Source: Hofstenia miamia (Eukaryota > Xenacoelomorpha > Acoela). From it: a stretch of 64,000 bases of DNA. Position 1 is the first letter of the stretch, and each line of letters starts with the position of its first letter. Of this stretch, positions 23,183 to 35,061 are shown piece by piece. Below the pieces are notes generated by a model. It ran no database searches and was not told where the DNA came from. It was given only the letters and a program-made list of their open reading frames with translations. A program made the translations under genes and the position numbers. The stretch spans positions 1,363,241 through 1,427,240 of the forward strand of contig SCFE01000032.1 of the NCBI GenBank assembly GCA_004352715.1, in the 5' to 3' direction.

Positions 23183-25919
23183 ATAATAATAATAAGAGTC
23201 AAAGCAATATATTTGCTTTAAAAGTTACAATTAATCTACAAACTAAACGACCTGAAGATGTATGCTAGTTCAAGGAAGATGTTGCAGAAGCAGGTCGAGA
23301 CATTGGAGAAAGCAAGCAGAGATTCTGGGATGGAATTTGGATTAGGAAAGTGTGCGATGGTGACAATGACCAGAGGCAAGTGTATAAATGGAGATGGTTT
23401 GAGGACGAGCAGTGGGGATAAGGTTGAGTAAGTCAAAGAGGGGTACAAGTACTTAGGAGTGATAGAGAAGGACAGAAGAGATCATGAGGAAATGAGGACG
23501 AGGTTAAGAAAAGAATACAAGAGGAGAGTAAGGAAGGTACTACAGAAGTCAGCATTGAATGGGCAGAACAGCATAAAGGCAATTAATACGTGGGCGATAC
23601 CAGTGTTGAGATATTCGGCAGGAATAGTTAGGTGGAACAAGAATGAACTGAGTGAATTAGACAGGGAGACAAGGAAAATACTAGCAGCAGAGAGAGCATT
23701 CAACCTCAATGGAGATGTAGATAGGCTGTACATGGCAAGGCATAAGGGAGGGAAAGGGCTGCTAANAGCACAAGCCACAGGGCGTCATAGAAAATGAGAA
23801 GGTTAAGATACTGTGGGACTTCAACATACAGACAAGCAAAGTGATAGAAGCACGGAGGCCAGACATAGTAGTAGTGGACAAAGAGAAAAGATTGGGAACA
23901 GTGATAGACATAGCAGTACCAAAGGACAGGAATGTAGAAAGCAGGGAGAAAGAGAAGATAGACAAGTATAGAGAGTTGGCAGAGGAAATAGAGGTTGTAG
24001 AAGTTAAAGAATGTCCAAGAAGTCCCAATAGTAGTAGGAGCATTGAAAAAAAGCATAAAGGATACTTGTAGGAGTAAAGATTGCCAAAGTTATAAACAAA
24101 ATGTTATGAACAACTAGAGTCCTGAGGAAAACTCTCAGACTCCCTGGGAACTAGTGAGTTCCCCAAACTGAGATTGATACCCGCCTGAGACTGTGGAAGG
24201 AATGATATAATAATAATAATCATCATCATTGGCGCAGCCAAGGGACTACGATGTCATGCCCCCTGTGTTTTGGTCATCCATATCCTATTTCGCAATTCTT
24301 TAATCCGTCCTGCCCCATCATAAACACACTCTCTATTCCCGACCTTCAGTTAAGAATACTTGATGGGCAATTTCTACCTTTTTTCTTTTTTTAGGTGGGT
24401 TCAATTCGGTTTTAGGTCAAAATTCTCGGTTTTCGTTTGGTTCAGCTTGTTTGAAAAAAGTGAATAACAGAAAAATAAATGCAGTAACAATTTTTCTACA
24501 TAAAATTGCGACATAACGAAATAAAAGTTTAATATTATAAACACGCTATAACTCAAAATACATATTTTTTCTTAACTTTCTTTTTTTATTGTTGTGCCTA
24601 CAGTACATTTCTTTTCTGCCTGTAACCCATGTCATAATAATTTAGTGTTCTTGTTCATTGACTAAGCTCTCTTGCTTCTTTCATGAACTAAAATCAGGCT
24701 ATAGGCTTAGTGTCTCCCTGCTTTTGCTTCTGGTCATATTCGCTTTAAATAATATTTGAACCAGCATCACAGCCAAAGTAGAGAGATCACCAAGGATTTG
24801 TCGTCGTTTATTGAAGTATTCAATAGTGAGATAATTCAATTGAATCGGCGCATTCTNAGAGCATTCAACTTAAATGGAGATGTAGATAAGCTGTACATGG
24901 CAAGGCATAAGGGTGGGAAAGGGCTGCTAAGTGTGGAGGAAACTGTAGAAGCAGAAGCACTTAGGATAATGGAATATGTAGAAGAGCAACCTAGAGGATC
25001 CCTACTAGAGGTCACCAAGGAGCTAAGGAAGATAAGAACTGAGAGTGAAGGAAAGAAGGTATACCAGAGTAGGATGGAATCAGAGAGACAAACAAGGTAT
25101 AGGCAGAAGGTAATGCATGGAGAATACTGGAAAAACACAGAAATGTGTGACAGAGAAGAGAGCAACAAGTGATTAAAGAAGGCAAGACTAAAGAGAGAAA
25201 CAGAAGCACTGATAATGTCAGCACAGGAGCAAGGAATAAGAACAAACTGGGTGGAGAAGCATATAGACAGAAGAGTAGAAGTAAGTGATAAGTGTAAGCT
25301 ATGTAAGAAAGAGGCGGAGACAGTAGATCATCTGATAGCAGGGTGTGAGAAGTTGGCACAGAATGAGTATACGTTCAGGCATGGCAAGGAGGAAAGAATG
25401 GTTCACTGGAATTTGAGCAGGTAGCATGGGTTAGAAGCAGGAGACAAGTGGTATGAGCATAAGCCACAGGGCGTCATAGAAAATGAGAAGGTTAAGATAC
25501 TGTGGGACTTCAACATACAGACAAGCAAGGTGATAGAAGCACGGAGGCCAGACATAGTAGTAGTGGACAAAGAGAAAAGATTGGGAACAGTGATAGACAT
25601 AGCAGTACCAAAGGACAGGAATGTAGAAAGCAAGGAGAAAGAGAAGATAGACAAGTATAGAGAGTTGGCAGAGGAAATAGAGGTTGTAGAAGTTAAAGAA
25701 TGTCCAAGAAGTCCCAATAGTAGTAGGAGCATTGAAAAAAAGCATAAAGGATACTTGTAGGAGTAAAGATTGCCAAAGTTATAAACAAAATGTTATGAAC
25801 AACTAGAGTCCTGAGGAAAACTCTCAGACTCCCTGGGAACTAGTGAGTTCCCCAAACTGAGATTGATACCCGCCTGAGACTGTGGAAGGAATGATATAAT
25901 AATAATAATCATCATCATT
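23183..25919 (+). mobile_element. R4/Dong-like LINE, 5'-truncated, with CCHC knuckle and restriction-like endonuclease
   Basis: LINEs of the R2/R4 group carry one protein ending in a zinc knuckle and a restriction-like endonuclease. The frame begins inside the RT at NDLKMYASSRKML (catalytic ADD altered) and continues YKYLGVIEKD, NLNGDVDRLYMARHKGGKGL and onward from 24858. Farther on come CKLCKKEAETVDHLIAGC (C-x2-C-x8-H-x4-C, about 25285-25345) and EARRPDIVVVDKEKRLGTVI with DIAVPKD (endonuclease, about 25533-25620). In-frame stops lie at 23429, 25170 and 25422, but the frame is otherwise kept, so decay is recent. The right end is (AAT)4CATCATCATT and the left edge abuts (AAT)n, as in Dong of silkmoth, which targets TAA repeats. 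Bases 23767-24856 are a displaced duplicate of the 3' end. Confidence 0.85.
23767..24856. repeat. 1090-base displaced duplicate of 25456-26545
   Basis: Bounded by Ns at 23766 and 24857 and nearly identical to 25456-26545. Just after the second N, 24858-24930 repeats 23692-23765 (GCATTCAACYTMAATGGAGA-type sequence), so the LINE frame resumes as if the insert were absent. Best read as a mis-inserted assembly segment rather than genomic duplication. Confidence 0.85.
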
Positions 25920-27841
25920 GGCGCAGCCAAGGGACTACGATGTCATGCCCCCTGTGTTTTGGTCATCCATATCCTATTTCGCAATTCTTTAATCCGTCCT
26001 GCCCCATCATAAACACACTCTCTATTCCCGACCTTCAGTTAAGAATACTTGATGGGCAATTTCTACCTTTTTTCTTTTTTTAGGTGGGTTCAATTCGGTT
26101 TTAGGTCAAAATTCTCGGTTTTCGTTTGGTTCAGCTTGTTTGAAAAAAGTGAATAACAGAAAAATAAATGCAGTAACAATTTTTCTACATAAAATTGCGA
26201 CATAACGAAATAAAAGTTTAATATTATAAACACGCTATAACTCAAAATACATATTTTTTCTTAACTTTCTTTTTTTATTGTTGTGCCTACAGTACATTTC
26301 TTTTCTGCCTGTAACCCATGTCATAATAATTTAGTGTTCTTGTTCATTGACTAAGCTCTCTTGCTTCTTTCATGAACTAAAATCAGGCTATAGGCTTAGT
26401 GTCTCCCTGCTTTTGCTTCTGGTCATATTCGCTTTAAATAATATTTGAACCAGCATCACAGCCAAAGTAGAGAGATCACCAAGGATTTGTCGTCGTTTAT
26501 TGAAGTATTCAATAGTGAGATAATTCAATTGAATCGGCGCATTCTCAAAGAAATAACCTGATACACGTAAAATATCAGAATAAAACAAATCTTCATAACC
26601 TTCAGCTTAACTATGGCTGTTTCTGGTGGTGCATTGAAAAAATTTGAAGTTGAAATAACGCTGTCATGGGAGGATTTACCACATGTGACATGAAGAACAT
26701 AGTACACTGAAATATTGGTCATAATATTGGCAAAGGCGCACCCAGTGGGGGACGTTCCCATCCCACTCAACAGAGTACAGATGCTCCCATTCCTCATGAA
26801 ATGTATATCTATAGCAAGCAAAGTATATATAAAGTTTTTGTTCTATTCTGCCTGCAGAGGTAGGCAATATTTAATTGATATTGCAATTGTTGGAAATTGC
26901 TTAATCTATTGCTTAAGAAAAAAAATTGCGAATTATTTAGGATTCACTAAAGCTTCTCATTTACAGTGGAAAATTTTGCTGCTATACATGATCAAGTCCC
27001 GATTTGAGAAGCGTTGTCTTATCACGTGAAATAATAGTTTTGGATGTTGAGTTTACTTATTAGTTTGATGACCTAAACAAAATATTATGCTTCCACTACC
27101 GAATTCATTTTTTATATTGAAAACATAACATTGACGTAATTTCGCACTATTGTTATCTTCTGTCACAAACCGATATTATGATGGCAAACCTAAAGAAATT
27201 ACAATTATCACAGCTTTTACATAAGGTATCGTATCTATGGTAGAACCAAATTTGCTCCTAGTGATTATGATTACCGGGTATTTCTTGTTTTCTAGAGCAA
27301 CTTCTACTTAGTGCTAACAGAATTATGAAGTATGAAGTATTAGTATGTTGTTTTCAGAGTTGAACATAGGGTACTCTACTCTACCCGACTTTTTGTCGGG
27401 TATTAAGCCGGCTTCGAGCATAATAATTTGAATTTCGTACACTCTGAGAGCACACTACGTTGTGTATTGTCAGTTATGATGAAATGGAGAAAATGCCGCA
27501 GTCTGCATTTATTTTTTGCAATTCATGTGTATTTTGGTTTCCTTGAGTCGGCTGAAAGTCGAGTAAGTCAATTAATAGTCGGATACAGCTCTTTTATTGA
27601 ATGCCCATCACTGCCTTCGTTTATATCTCACAACGAGCTTTTAGGTTTTATGCATTGGTTTATATAAATACAAAAAGCAAGATAATTTACTATGATTTTT
27701 TATCTATTATTTTCATTTCAATTATTGCTTAAAGTTGGCAATAATCTAATGTGTGAATGATAAAAACCGAATAATTTATTGAACTAGAAAACTCTATTTG
27801 TAGCTCCCTGCTTTTGGTTCTGTTCATATTCACTTAAAATA

Positions 27842-27874
<33 letters not shown>

Positions 27875-27936
27875 CGCAAGTTAAAGTGGTACATAGACTC
27901 GCACCCCCTTTTGACACTTCTGGCTGCGCCACTGAT

Positions 27937-27937
<1 letters not shown>
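25920..27937. mobile_element. Candidate DNA transposon with GGCGCAGCCA ends between (AAT)n tracts
   Basis: The left end GGCGCAGCCAAGGGACTACG directly follows the LINE tail. The right end reads TGGCTGCGCCACTG (reverse complement CAGTGGCGCAGCCA), giving terminal inverted repeats of at least 10 bases about 2.0 kb apart. Both ends touch (AAT)n. A 40-base sequence starting CTCCCTGCTTTTG occurs at 26402 and again at 27806, so the interior is itself composite. No transposase recognised. Alternatively these are two unrelated elements sharing an end motif. Confidence 0.4.

Positions 27938-27989
<52 letters not shown>
27935..27989. repeat. (AAT)n microsatellite
   Basis: About 17 uninterrupted AAT units, directly left of the decayed LINE copy at 28000. 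Confidence 0.95.
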
Positions 27990-27999
27990 GATTGTTTTG

Positions 28000-29200
28000 A
28001 AGTAGAAATATTAGAAAAAACAAAACTAGTGATCAGTGGCATTTATCACAAGCAAGTGTATATAGGGAAGAGGATGTCCGGTTCAGAAAAATTGAAGGGC
28101 CAATAAGGGTACACGTTCATTGGAGTAATAAACAGACATATAACAAATCATGAGATAAATAAAATGCGAAGAGAAAAGTACAAGATGGTAAGGAAGGTAA
28201 TAAAGAAGCAAGCATTGGGTAGAGAATGAAGACAAAAAATAGGTACACTACACTAGGTTTCCAAAATAACTATTCTGTAAAAAGTTTTCAATAAACGACT
28301 CAAATAGTGAAGGGGGAGGAGTTCAAGACTGTATATAGCTCTAAATGTTAGAAACTGTATTGAGTTCACATTATATATAGGGATATTAAACTAGCAAATT
28401 TTGTTTAGTATTCTATATCTTATTAAGATTATAGTGTATTAACCAGATCTTAATAAGATTTATCAGTGTGTCCAAGTAGTCTGATACTTATTAAGTTAAG
28501 AATGTATTATGCTGATCTTAATAAGAATAAAATGATTAATTTCTTATTCTGGAAACTAATAAGATAACACTGTTTTGGGTTGATCTTACTAGGATTACAC
28601 TTGATTAGTCTGTATTATGCTGTTCTTAGTAAGATTAACAAATTTCGAATCTTAGGGCTACTCTGATTTTGATATTCTCAGCAAGAATAGTTAGGTGAAA
28701 AAAGAGTGAACTGAAAGTGGAACTTAGACAGCTAGACAGAGAACATGAAGTCACTAACAGCAGAAGCAGCATTCAAACTATACGTTGATATGGATAGATT
28801 ATACATGTTAATCGATAAAATTATTAATACAAGTAAAGGCAGCAAGGTGGGAAAGTATTATAATTGACTTACCTGTAAGAGCAGAGGCATTAAGGAAGTA
28901 TATGTATGAACAACTTAAAGGATAAGTTCTCGATTTAAGAGACGAAGCTAAGCGTGCTGAGGACATATAATGAGGAAGAGATGGCCCAAAAGAGTGGAAC
29001 AGAGGCAGAGAAATGGACAACATATATGCAAAGGGTATTGAAAGGAGAGTACGGAAGGAAGTCACGAAAAATACCTAAGGCAAGAGAGCAACAAGCGCCT
29101 AGGGAATCCAGTACTGAAGAGAAAAACTAGAAGCACTGTTTATATCAGCATAGAAGCAAGCCGTTAGGACAAAGTGAATGAAGGTAAATGTGACAGGTCG
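28000..29200 (+). pseudogene. Decayed copy of the R4/Dong-like LINE
   Basis: Pieces of the same protein as at 23-25.9 kb can be read with many frameshifts: YTFIGVINRHITNHEINKMR and KYKMVRKVIKKQALG (28105-28230), ILSARIVR (about 28673), a region corresponding to AAFKLYVDMDRLYML (about 28765), and EALRKYMYEQLKG (28890-28922). An unrelated insert of about 430 bases (28240-28670) separates the first two. It begins next to (AAT)n like the better copy. Confidence 0.7.
28415..28645. repeat. Cluster of near-palindromic CTTAATAAG motifs
   Basis: Variants of GATCTTAATAAGATT occur about seven times in 230 bases (near 28417, 28446, 28488, 28515, 28571 and 28632 among others), spaced roughly 30-60 bases, inside the sequence that interrupts the decayed LINE. 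No coding potential. Confidence 0.7.
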
Positions 29201-30062
29201 CAGATATGTGTGATAAATAGGTCCGCCAAAAGTTAATAATGTTAGTATTTAATCCCAAACTCTAATTGTTGTCAAAGCTGTAAACATGCATTTTAAATGT
29301 TTGGGTAAGGCTTAATTAAAAAGCTATTAGGTTAACACTAGAACAGCCATTACTTCTTGAGAATACATTTTCATCTGATGTCTCAATGCGAAAATTATTG
29401 AATAGAAACAAATTTATATTTATAGCAAATTCAATGAGATCATCAACATAATTGGAAGTATATGTGTACCTGCTAGGGATTTTGCTGAATGAATAATGAA
29501 GCAAAAAAGACTTATAGGTCATTTTAACCTATTTTCACGTTTCTAGTGTAAAAATAATTCAAAATTTAATTTTAATCTGTTTTGAAGTTAATTAACAATG
29601 GTAATTTTAGGAAATAATTGTGTAAAACAGTAGTGAACTTTCAAATTTAGTATTAAATACATGAATATGGTTAATTAATTTGTTATAACAATTGCAAAAA
29701 TTCTCTTGATGTGATTGAATTTGATAATGAATTTAGTTTATGTTAGCCAAAAATAGATCGCGTCGTAATTTATTTTATATAATAAGTTATATGCCTACGT
29801 CATATAGTAACTTTTTTGGCTGTATATTTTCACTTAAACTTGAAGATTATCAGTTAATCCTCCTCCTTAAGGTACAAAGTTTTTTTATAAGTTTGAACTG
29901 ATTGAGTTAGTCATTTCAACATCGCAGGCTAATAAATAATTATTGGGGTGAATAAGATCCATCGAAAATTCATGTTGATTTAAATGCCCATCATTGTTAC
30001 AAAAAGACAAATTAATGTTATCAAGGACTGATTATTTTGATTTTATGTCAGAGTGGCATAAA
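29201..30062. other. No gene seen
   Basis: AT-rich sequence with no recognisable coding or repeat structure. Confidence 0.5.
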
Positions 30063-30551
30063 CAGTGTTGACCAGTTAAATTTAATTAACTATTTTTCAC
30101 CAGTTAAAATATTTTCATTTAATTTAACTAATTAGTTTAACTATTTACAAATTGAGACTGATGAATAGTTAAGAGGCGACAATGGCTTTTTGCAAACGTA
30201 GTTTCGCGGGAGAGACGAAAATGGTGCAGTAAAATCAGAATTTGCTAAAATGCTTCAGAATTATTTAACTAATCAGAACTAAATTAAAATGTAACAAAAC
30301 GATAATCGGTTAAATTCTAAAACCGCATCAAACAATTTCGATTAAAATTTAATCATCGTATCCACATATGATCAAACAAGTTTTCAAGTTTTCAATTTTC
30401 AGTCGATTTTTATGATTTTCAGTCAAATACAATGCCTAAACTAAATAACTAAATAGTTAGTAGTTAAACTACTGAAATGAATTAATTTAACTTTCACTAT
30501 AACTAGTTAGTTAAACTATAGATAAACTATTAGTTTAATTGATCATCACTG
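30063..30551. mobile_element. Non-autonomous hAT-type element with 8-bp target duplication
   Basis: The ends CAGTGTTGACCAGTTAAATT and, on the other strand, CAGTGATGATCAATTAAACT form imperfect terminal inverted repeats of the hAT type. The flanking 8-mers are GGCATAAA on the left and GGGATAAA on the right, one mismatch. At 489 bases with no open frame it is a MITE. The interior is rich in TTAACTA motifs in both orientations. Confidence 0.8.
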
Positions 30552-33234
30552 GGGATAAATGCCACTTAGATTCAAGGCTTTTAGATATGTACATGCATAT
30601 CGCAATTTTTTGCATTTATTCTTTATCTGTGCAAAATTTTATTTTAATAAATGCTGTACTGTGATTCGAATATATGTATACAAAAAGAAGTTACAGGCAG
30701 TTATCAAGGCCCATCAGGTATCGAAGCAGGTCAGACAGGGTAGGGCAAAGCAAGGCAGGTCAGAGAGCTTGTGTCGAAGAATTAGAAACAATTGGTCAAA
30801 ATTTCAAAAAATCGTACTATAATACAAAAATGCATATAAGTAAACCCAAACGCAGGGAATTCTATAAAAATCATTAAGAATGTCGGCAAAATATAATTTA
30901 TATTTTGAAATTTTACATTATTTTCTAATCTTTTATTATGATTCAATTTAGATCTGTCAATATCAGAATGTAGGCCTAAATGTTATTATAAATTTAAAGC
31001 GTACTCTCCTTCTAGCAAACCCAAACATAAAGAAATGTTTTGGCAAGGATCAACAAAATGAGCCTAAAATGGGTCAAATTGACATTAGTTTAAATGGTTT
31101 GGCAAGATTGGGCATAGAATAGGCAGTTTGATTATATGGAAAATCTCCAGCATATTTGTCATTAATCAGTGTCCTATTCTTATTGGCGAGAGACTCGAGT
31201 GAGTTACAATGACCTGAACATTGGATTTTTTAATTTCCAAATCTGGTTTTATTCATTGATACTTTCAAGTAGTGAAACGTACTGTGGATTATTTTATGCA
31301 TAAAACCCCGTTTAGATTACGATTGCATTAATTTGGACGATGTATTTCACTAACAAGATAATAGAATTTTGAGGACTTATCAGTGATGGAAACAAGGCCT
31401 ACAATATTAAATAATTCTGTATAGCAATTTCATCAGTACAATTAACTGTTAACAAATAACAGGTTATTACGCGGAATAATTGAATAACTTAGACTACAGA
31501 ATATTTAACTGCTACAATTTCTGAAAGTTGGGTTCATAGATGGGCCTTATTATCTACCCTTGTGCTTGGGCCATATTTCCCACCACAATGTATTTTTTGA
31601 CTTCATGCTATGCAGATCTGCCGCGAGTATCGAGAAAGATAAGAAATTTGGATTACAAAGCAACTTCAGAATGCCCTTATGACATTCAAAGTTAGAACGT
31701 CAGTCAACCAAATATAACTGGCATCAAGGGAAATATACTAAGCCCCCATTTCCATGGTGCCACAAATTTTGATTTGAAGATTATACAGACTAAGTATTTA
31801 CTTAAAATATCAGGATGTAAACATTCATGTTCAAAGCCACCAATTTCATCCAAAAAAATTGTAATTACTATGAGGATTAAATTTACCATATTCTGTTGTT
31901 AAATCTCTGCATCTTTCATAAATTCATTGCTATGTAGGGTTGAGCGGGGTTAAGCTGCCTATGGGGATAAACGCTTAATGCGGGATTCGAAAGGCATTCC
32001 AATTTCTTTTCACCTTTTGCCTTGTTGCAGTTTGTTTGAATGCTACTTTCTTATAGGTTTAAACGATTGGTATTCAAACTTTGTCAAACAATCCTTGGTA
32101 CACCATACTTAATCTGTTTAAGACAGGTTTGGCTAAGCAGTGTGAGTTATTACTCACATTTTCACCACTGAACTTACACTGTACTGGAATATACTAATAG
32201 GGTTTCAGCACTTGAATGTCACATTTTCAATTGTAAGAATGTGTCTGTTTTTTCAAAATTGACAGTAAAACAACTGAAGCATAAAATTAATCATCTTGTG
32301 ACGCAGTTTTCCCACTAACTTTTTAAATCAAACTACAACTGCTTTACTATCCTTTATTATGTATATGTGCATGTATATCAGTTGTACATTATAGGCATAT
32401 GTATATGAGTCATCGATGTATTTCTCAAAGGAACAGTTTTCTCATTAATAGAGGTTATTTTCAGGAATAATTACAACTATATAGATAAAGAAATTTATAC
32501 AAGTATTTACAGATATGTCTTATTAACCGTTTATCTTATTACAACTAATAAGCTGTTAAAAAAGGAAACAAATACCTTTTATTAGTATAAGTGATGATTG
32601 GTTACAAATATTTCTTAACTGCCGCGTTAATTAATGTTTTCATATAGTAAACAAATGTTACACAAATCGTTTGCGGGAATCATTAAGACTTCTAGGGAAC
32701 TATATATTACATATATTATGACGAATATTTTTCAATGCCAATTGTGCAATGAGGAAAGTAGTCCGATGAAAGTCAAGAAATATATAATCAGTGAAATTTT
32801 TCTGAAAATTTTAAATATTTTATAGCATCATTTTGGTAAAATGTAAATACTATGACAACTCCTGCAACAGTTCATTACTAAGTTTCAGCAATTTGAGATG
32901 CAATGCTCAGAGACGCCACTATGAATCAAAGCAGAAACGGGTCAAATCCGTTTTGCGAGTCACTCTTAGATGGATCAAGTAGGGTCGTGCGTCATTTATA
33001 GACGTATAGGTGGAAGAATACTAATAGATTTAAGGAATAATTACTCAAGTGACGCATTTGTTTTTAAATTCTTAACGACTAATGGATTATAGTTATGTTT
33101 ATAGTTTATATTATATATTTTGCATTGTTATTGAAAATTTTACGTTGAAATATTTTTTGAACCGTTTTCAACCCTGAAAAAATTCATCATCAATATTAAA
33201 TTTACTGTTAAAATCGCAAACTCAGAAAGTAACA

Positions 33235-33283
<49 letters not shown>

Positions 33284-33799
33284 TGTTAAGGATGTACATA
33301 CCCTGGTACAAATAGTTCTTCGAAGATATATCACTTATAACATAAATAGATGGAAACTAGTAATGAAATGTAAGGGGATGTCAAAGGGAACGGTACATGG
33401 TCCACGAATGGTGTTTATGTTAATTAATGCCTTAAAAATAAATTTAGGATCTCTCGTGAAGATTGCTGATGAAATAAACTGTACAAGCGACGATAATGCN
33501 ATATATATGTATCTATGTATCAGAACGACAGCTCTAATAGGAGAAAACCCTTCATAGCGAGCCCTATAGGACATATAAATCCCTAAAATGTTTACATTTT
33601 TTGGATGTAGTGCGTAATATATTGGAATTCTTAATAAAAAATTTATTAGCAATTAACGAATAACATCTATAAACTGAGCGATTAAAAACCTCAGAATAAT
33701 GAATGAAATCATACACTTTCACTGGACAAATAATTATAAATGAACACAATACTACACATTTATGATTTCCGGTACTTTGTATGTAGGAAATTACTATCA
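30552..33799. other. Long interval without recognisable genes
   Basis: AT-rich. Holds a purine-rich GCAGGTCAGACAGGG-type patch near 30725-30770, an (AT)n tract at about 33238-33280, and a single N at 33500 next to another short (AT)n. The open stretch 33363-33499 gives no known domain on either strand. Confidence 0.45.
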
Positions 33800-34345
33800 A
33801 TAACAGCTATTGACATCTCCTGATACAAGGGTTGACTAGAGTTCTGCAATTGTAAACTGACATTTTTTCCAATTCCTCTTTCAAATAATTCCAGAATTCA
33901 TCGGCATTATTTGGATCCCAATTCTTACTTCATTTATTTTATAATTTCCACTCGTTGTCAATTGGATGCAAGTCAGAGCTCCGAGAAAAAAAGGTCTCGA
34001 TTGATTTTGCTTTGTTGCAACGTGCATCATCTTGCATGAATATTGATGGCTAGTTGAAGCAGTTTCTTGCGTCCCAGTTGGTTCTAAATACTCCAAAATA
34101 AAAAATTCTAAGCAATATAATTTAGGTTTCATAAAATTTGAATTGTTGACGTCAAATTTGTACTAAACTACAGTTTGTACCCATTTCTATTATCAAGGAA
34201 ATGGACAGAAAAATGGGTCGCATGCAGAAAAAGTAATAGTGAGACACAATCTTAATAACTTGTTTATTCAGAATGCTATTATTTCATTATCAATTATGTT
34301 TAGAAAAATGCTGAAAATGTGAGAGGCTTTGATCATTTTGCTCGC
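33800..34345 (-). pseudogene. Tc1-like transposase remnant 1
   Basis: On the minus strand, with frameshifts, the sequence reads MQDDARCNKAKSIETFF (second catalytic Asp region) then SSDLHPIDNEWKL (third motif, normally SPDLNPIENxW) and ADEFWNYLKEELEKMS (C-terminal helix). The right end GAGGCTTTGATCATTTTGCT followed by CGCTACTGTA is a plausible Tc1 terminus ending at a TA. No matching left terminus found, so truncated. Confidence 0.7.
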
Positions 34346-34359
34346 TACTGTATATATAC

Positions 34360-34619
34360 AGGTAGCGCAGAAAGTTTTAAAGATATTTTTTCAAATTTTT
34401 TGTCACAACAAATTACAAGCAATGTTATTTAACTCCGCATTGTGAAAACCGATAGGAACTACGATAAATCAGTAAAACACGTTTTTTCATAAACTGCTAA
34501 TAGTATTATATTATGGTATATATATGTATATATATATATATATTTAAAAATGAATGGCAATGAAGCAACGATAAAGTATGATATATTAAACATAAATGCA
34601 AAAAATAAATCAATAAGCA
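34360..34619. other. Possible terminus of another Tc1-like element plus (AT)n
   Basis: TATATACAGGTAGCGCAGAAAG at 34362 looks like a Tc1-type end beginning after TA, but no inverted partner was found nearby. An (AT)n tract lies at 34516-34543. Confidence 0.3.
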
Positions 34620-34699
34620 TTGATATTCTTTGTTTTTGATAAACTGTTGGATCCTACTGGGCAACTATCTACATGTTTCAACCAGAGACTTCAAACAAG

Positions 34700-35061
34700 A
34701 GATATCTATCAATTTTACGCAATTTTTTTAGCACGGTTGTTTTTGGCACAGCTGAGCTTGATTTTCACTACTTGCCATAAATCCTCTATTGGATTTATAT
34801 CCGGGTTGCTTCTGAACCAGGCTAAGAGCCTCACATCCTTCTCAAACCACATTTTTATTGATTTGACCATATCAGCCCTGCATTGTCTCTTTTGCAATTC
34901 CCAAATTTGAGCAAGGTCATAAAATAGAGCAGTTTGTTACTAAAAATGTTGATGTACCTGGCAGAATTGACTTGTTCATTTTGGTTGAGCTTGGATAACG
35001 CACCCAAATTACTAGCACTGAAGCAAACCCAGAATATGACACAATGTGAATAAATTACCAT
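34700..35061 (-). pseudogene. Tc1-like transposase remnant 2
   Basis: Minus strand. VIFWVCFSASNLGALSKLNQ and YINIFSNKLLYFMTLLKFGN at 35061-34880 match the segment after the first catalytic Asp. After a frameshift, KMWFEKDVRLLAWFRSNPDI and NPIEDLWQVVKIKLS at 34850-34730 give the third catalytic region (SPDLNPIENLW type). The family differs from remnant 1 in sequence. Ends not identified. Confidence 0.8.

Noticed and set aside
25012-25745. Long minus-strand frames at 25.0-25.7 kb (and 23.5-24.0 kb)
   Set aside because: They are antisense to the purine-rich LINE coding region; the plus strand carries the recognisable zinc knuckle and endonuclease.
26676-26867. Minus-strand frame with HEEWEHLYSVEWDG near 26.8 kb
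   Set aside because: No family recognised, and the strand opposite carries a GGCGCACCCAGTGGGGGAC motif typical of transposon ends, so coding is doubtful.
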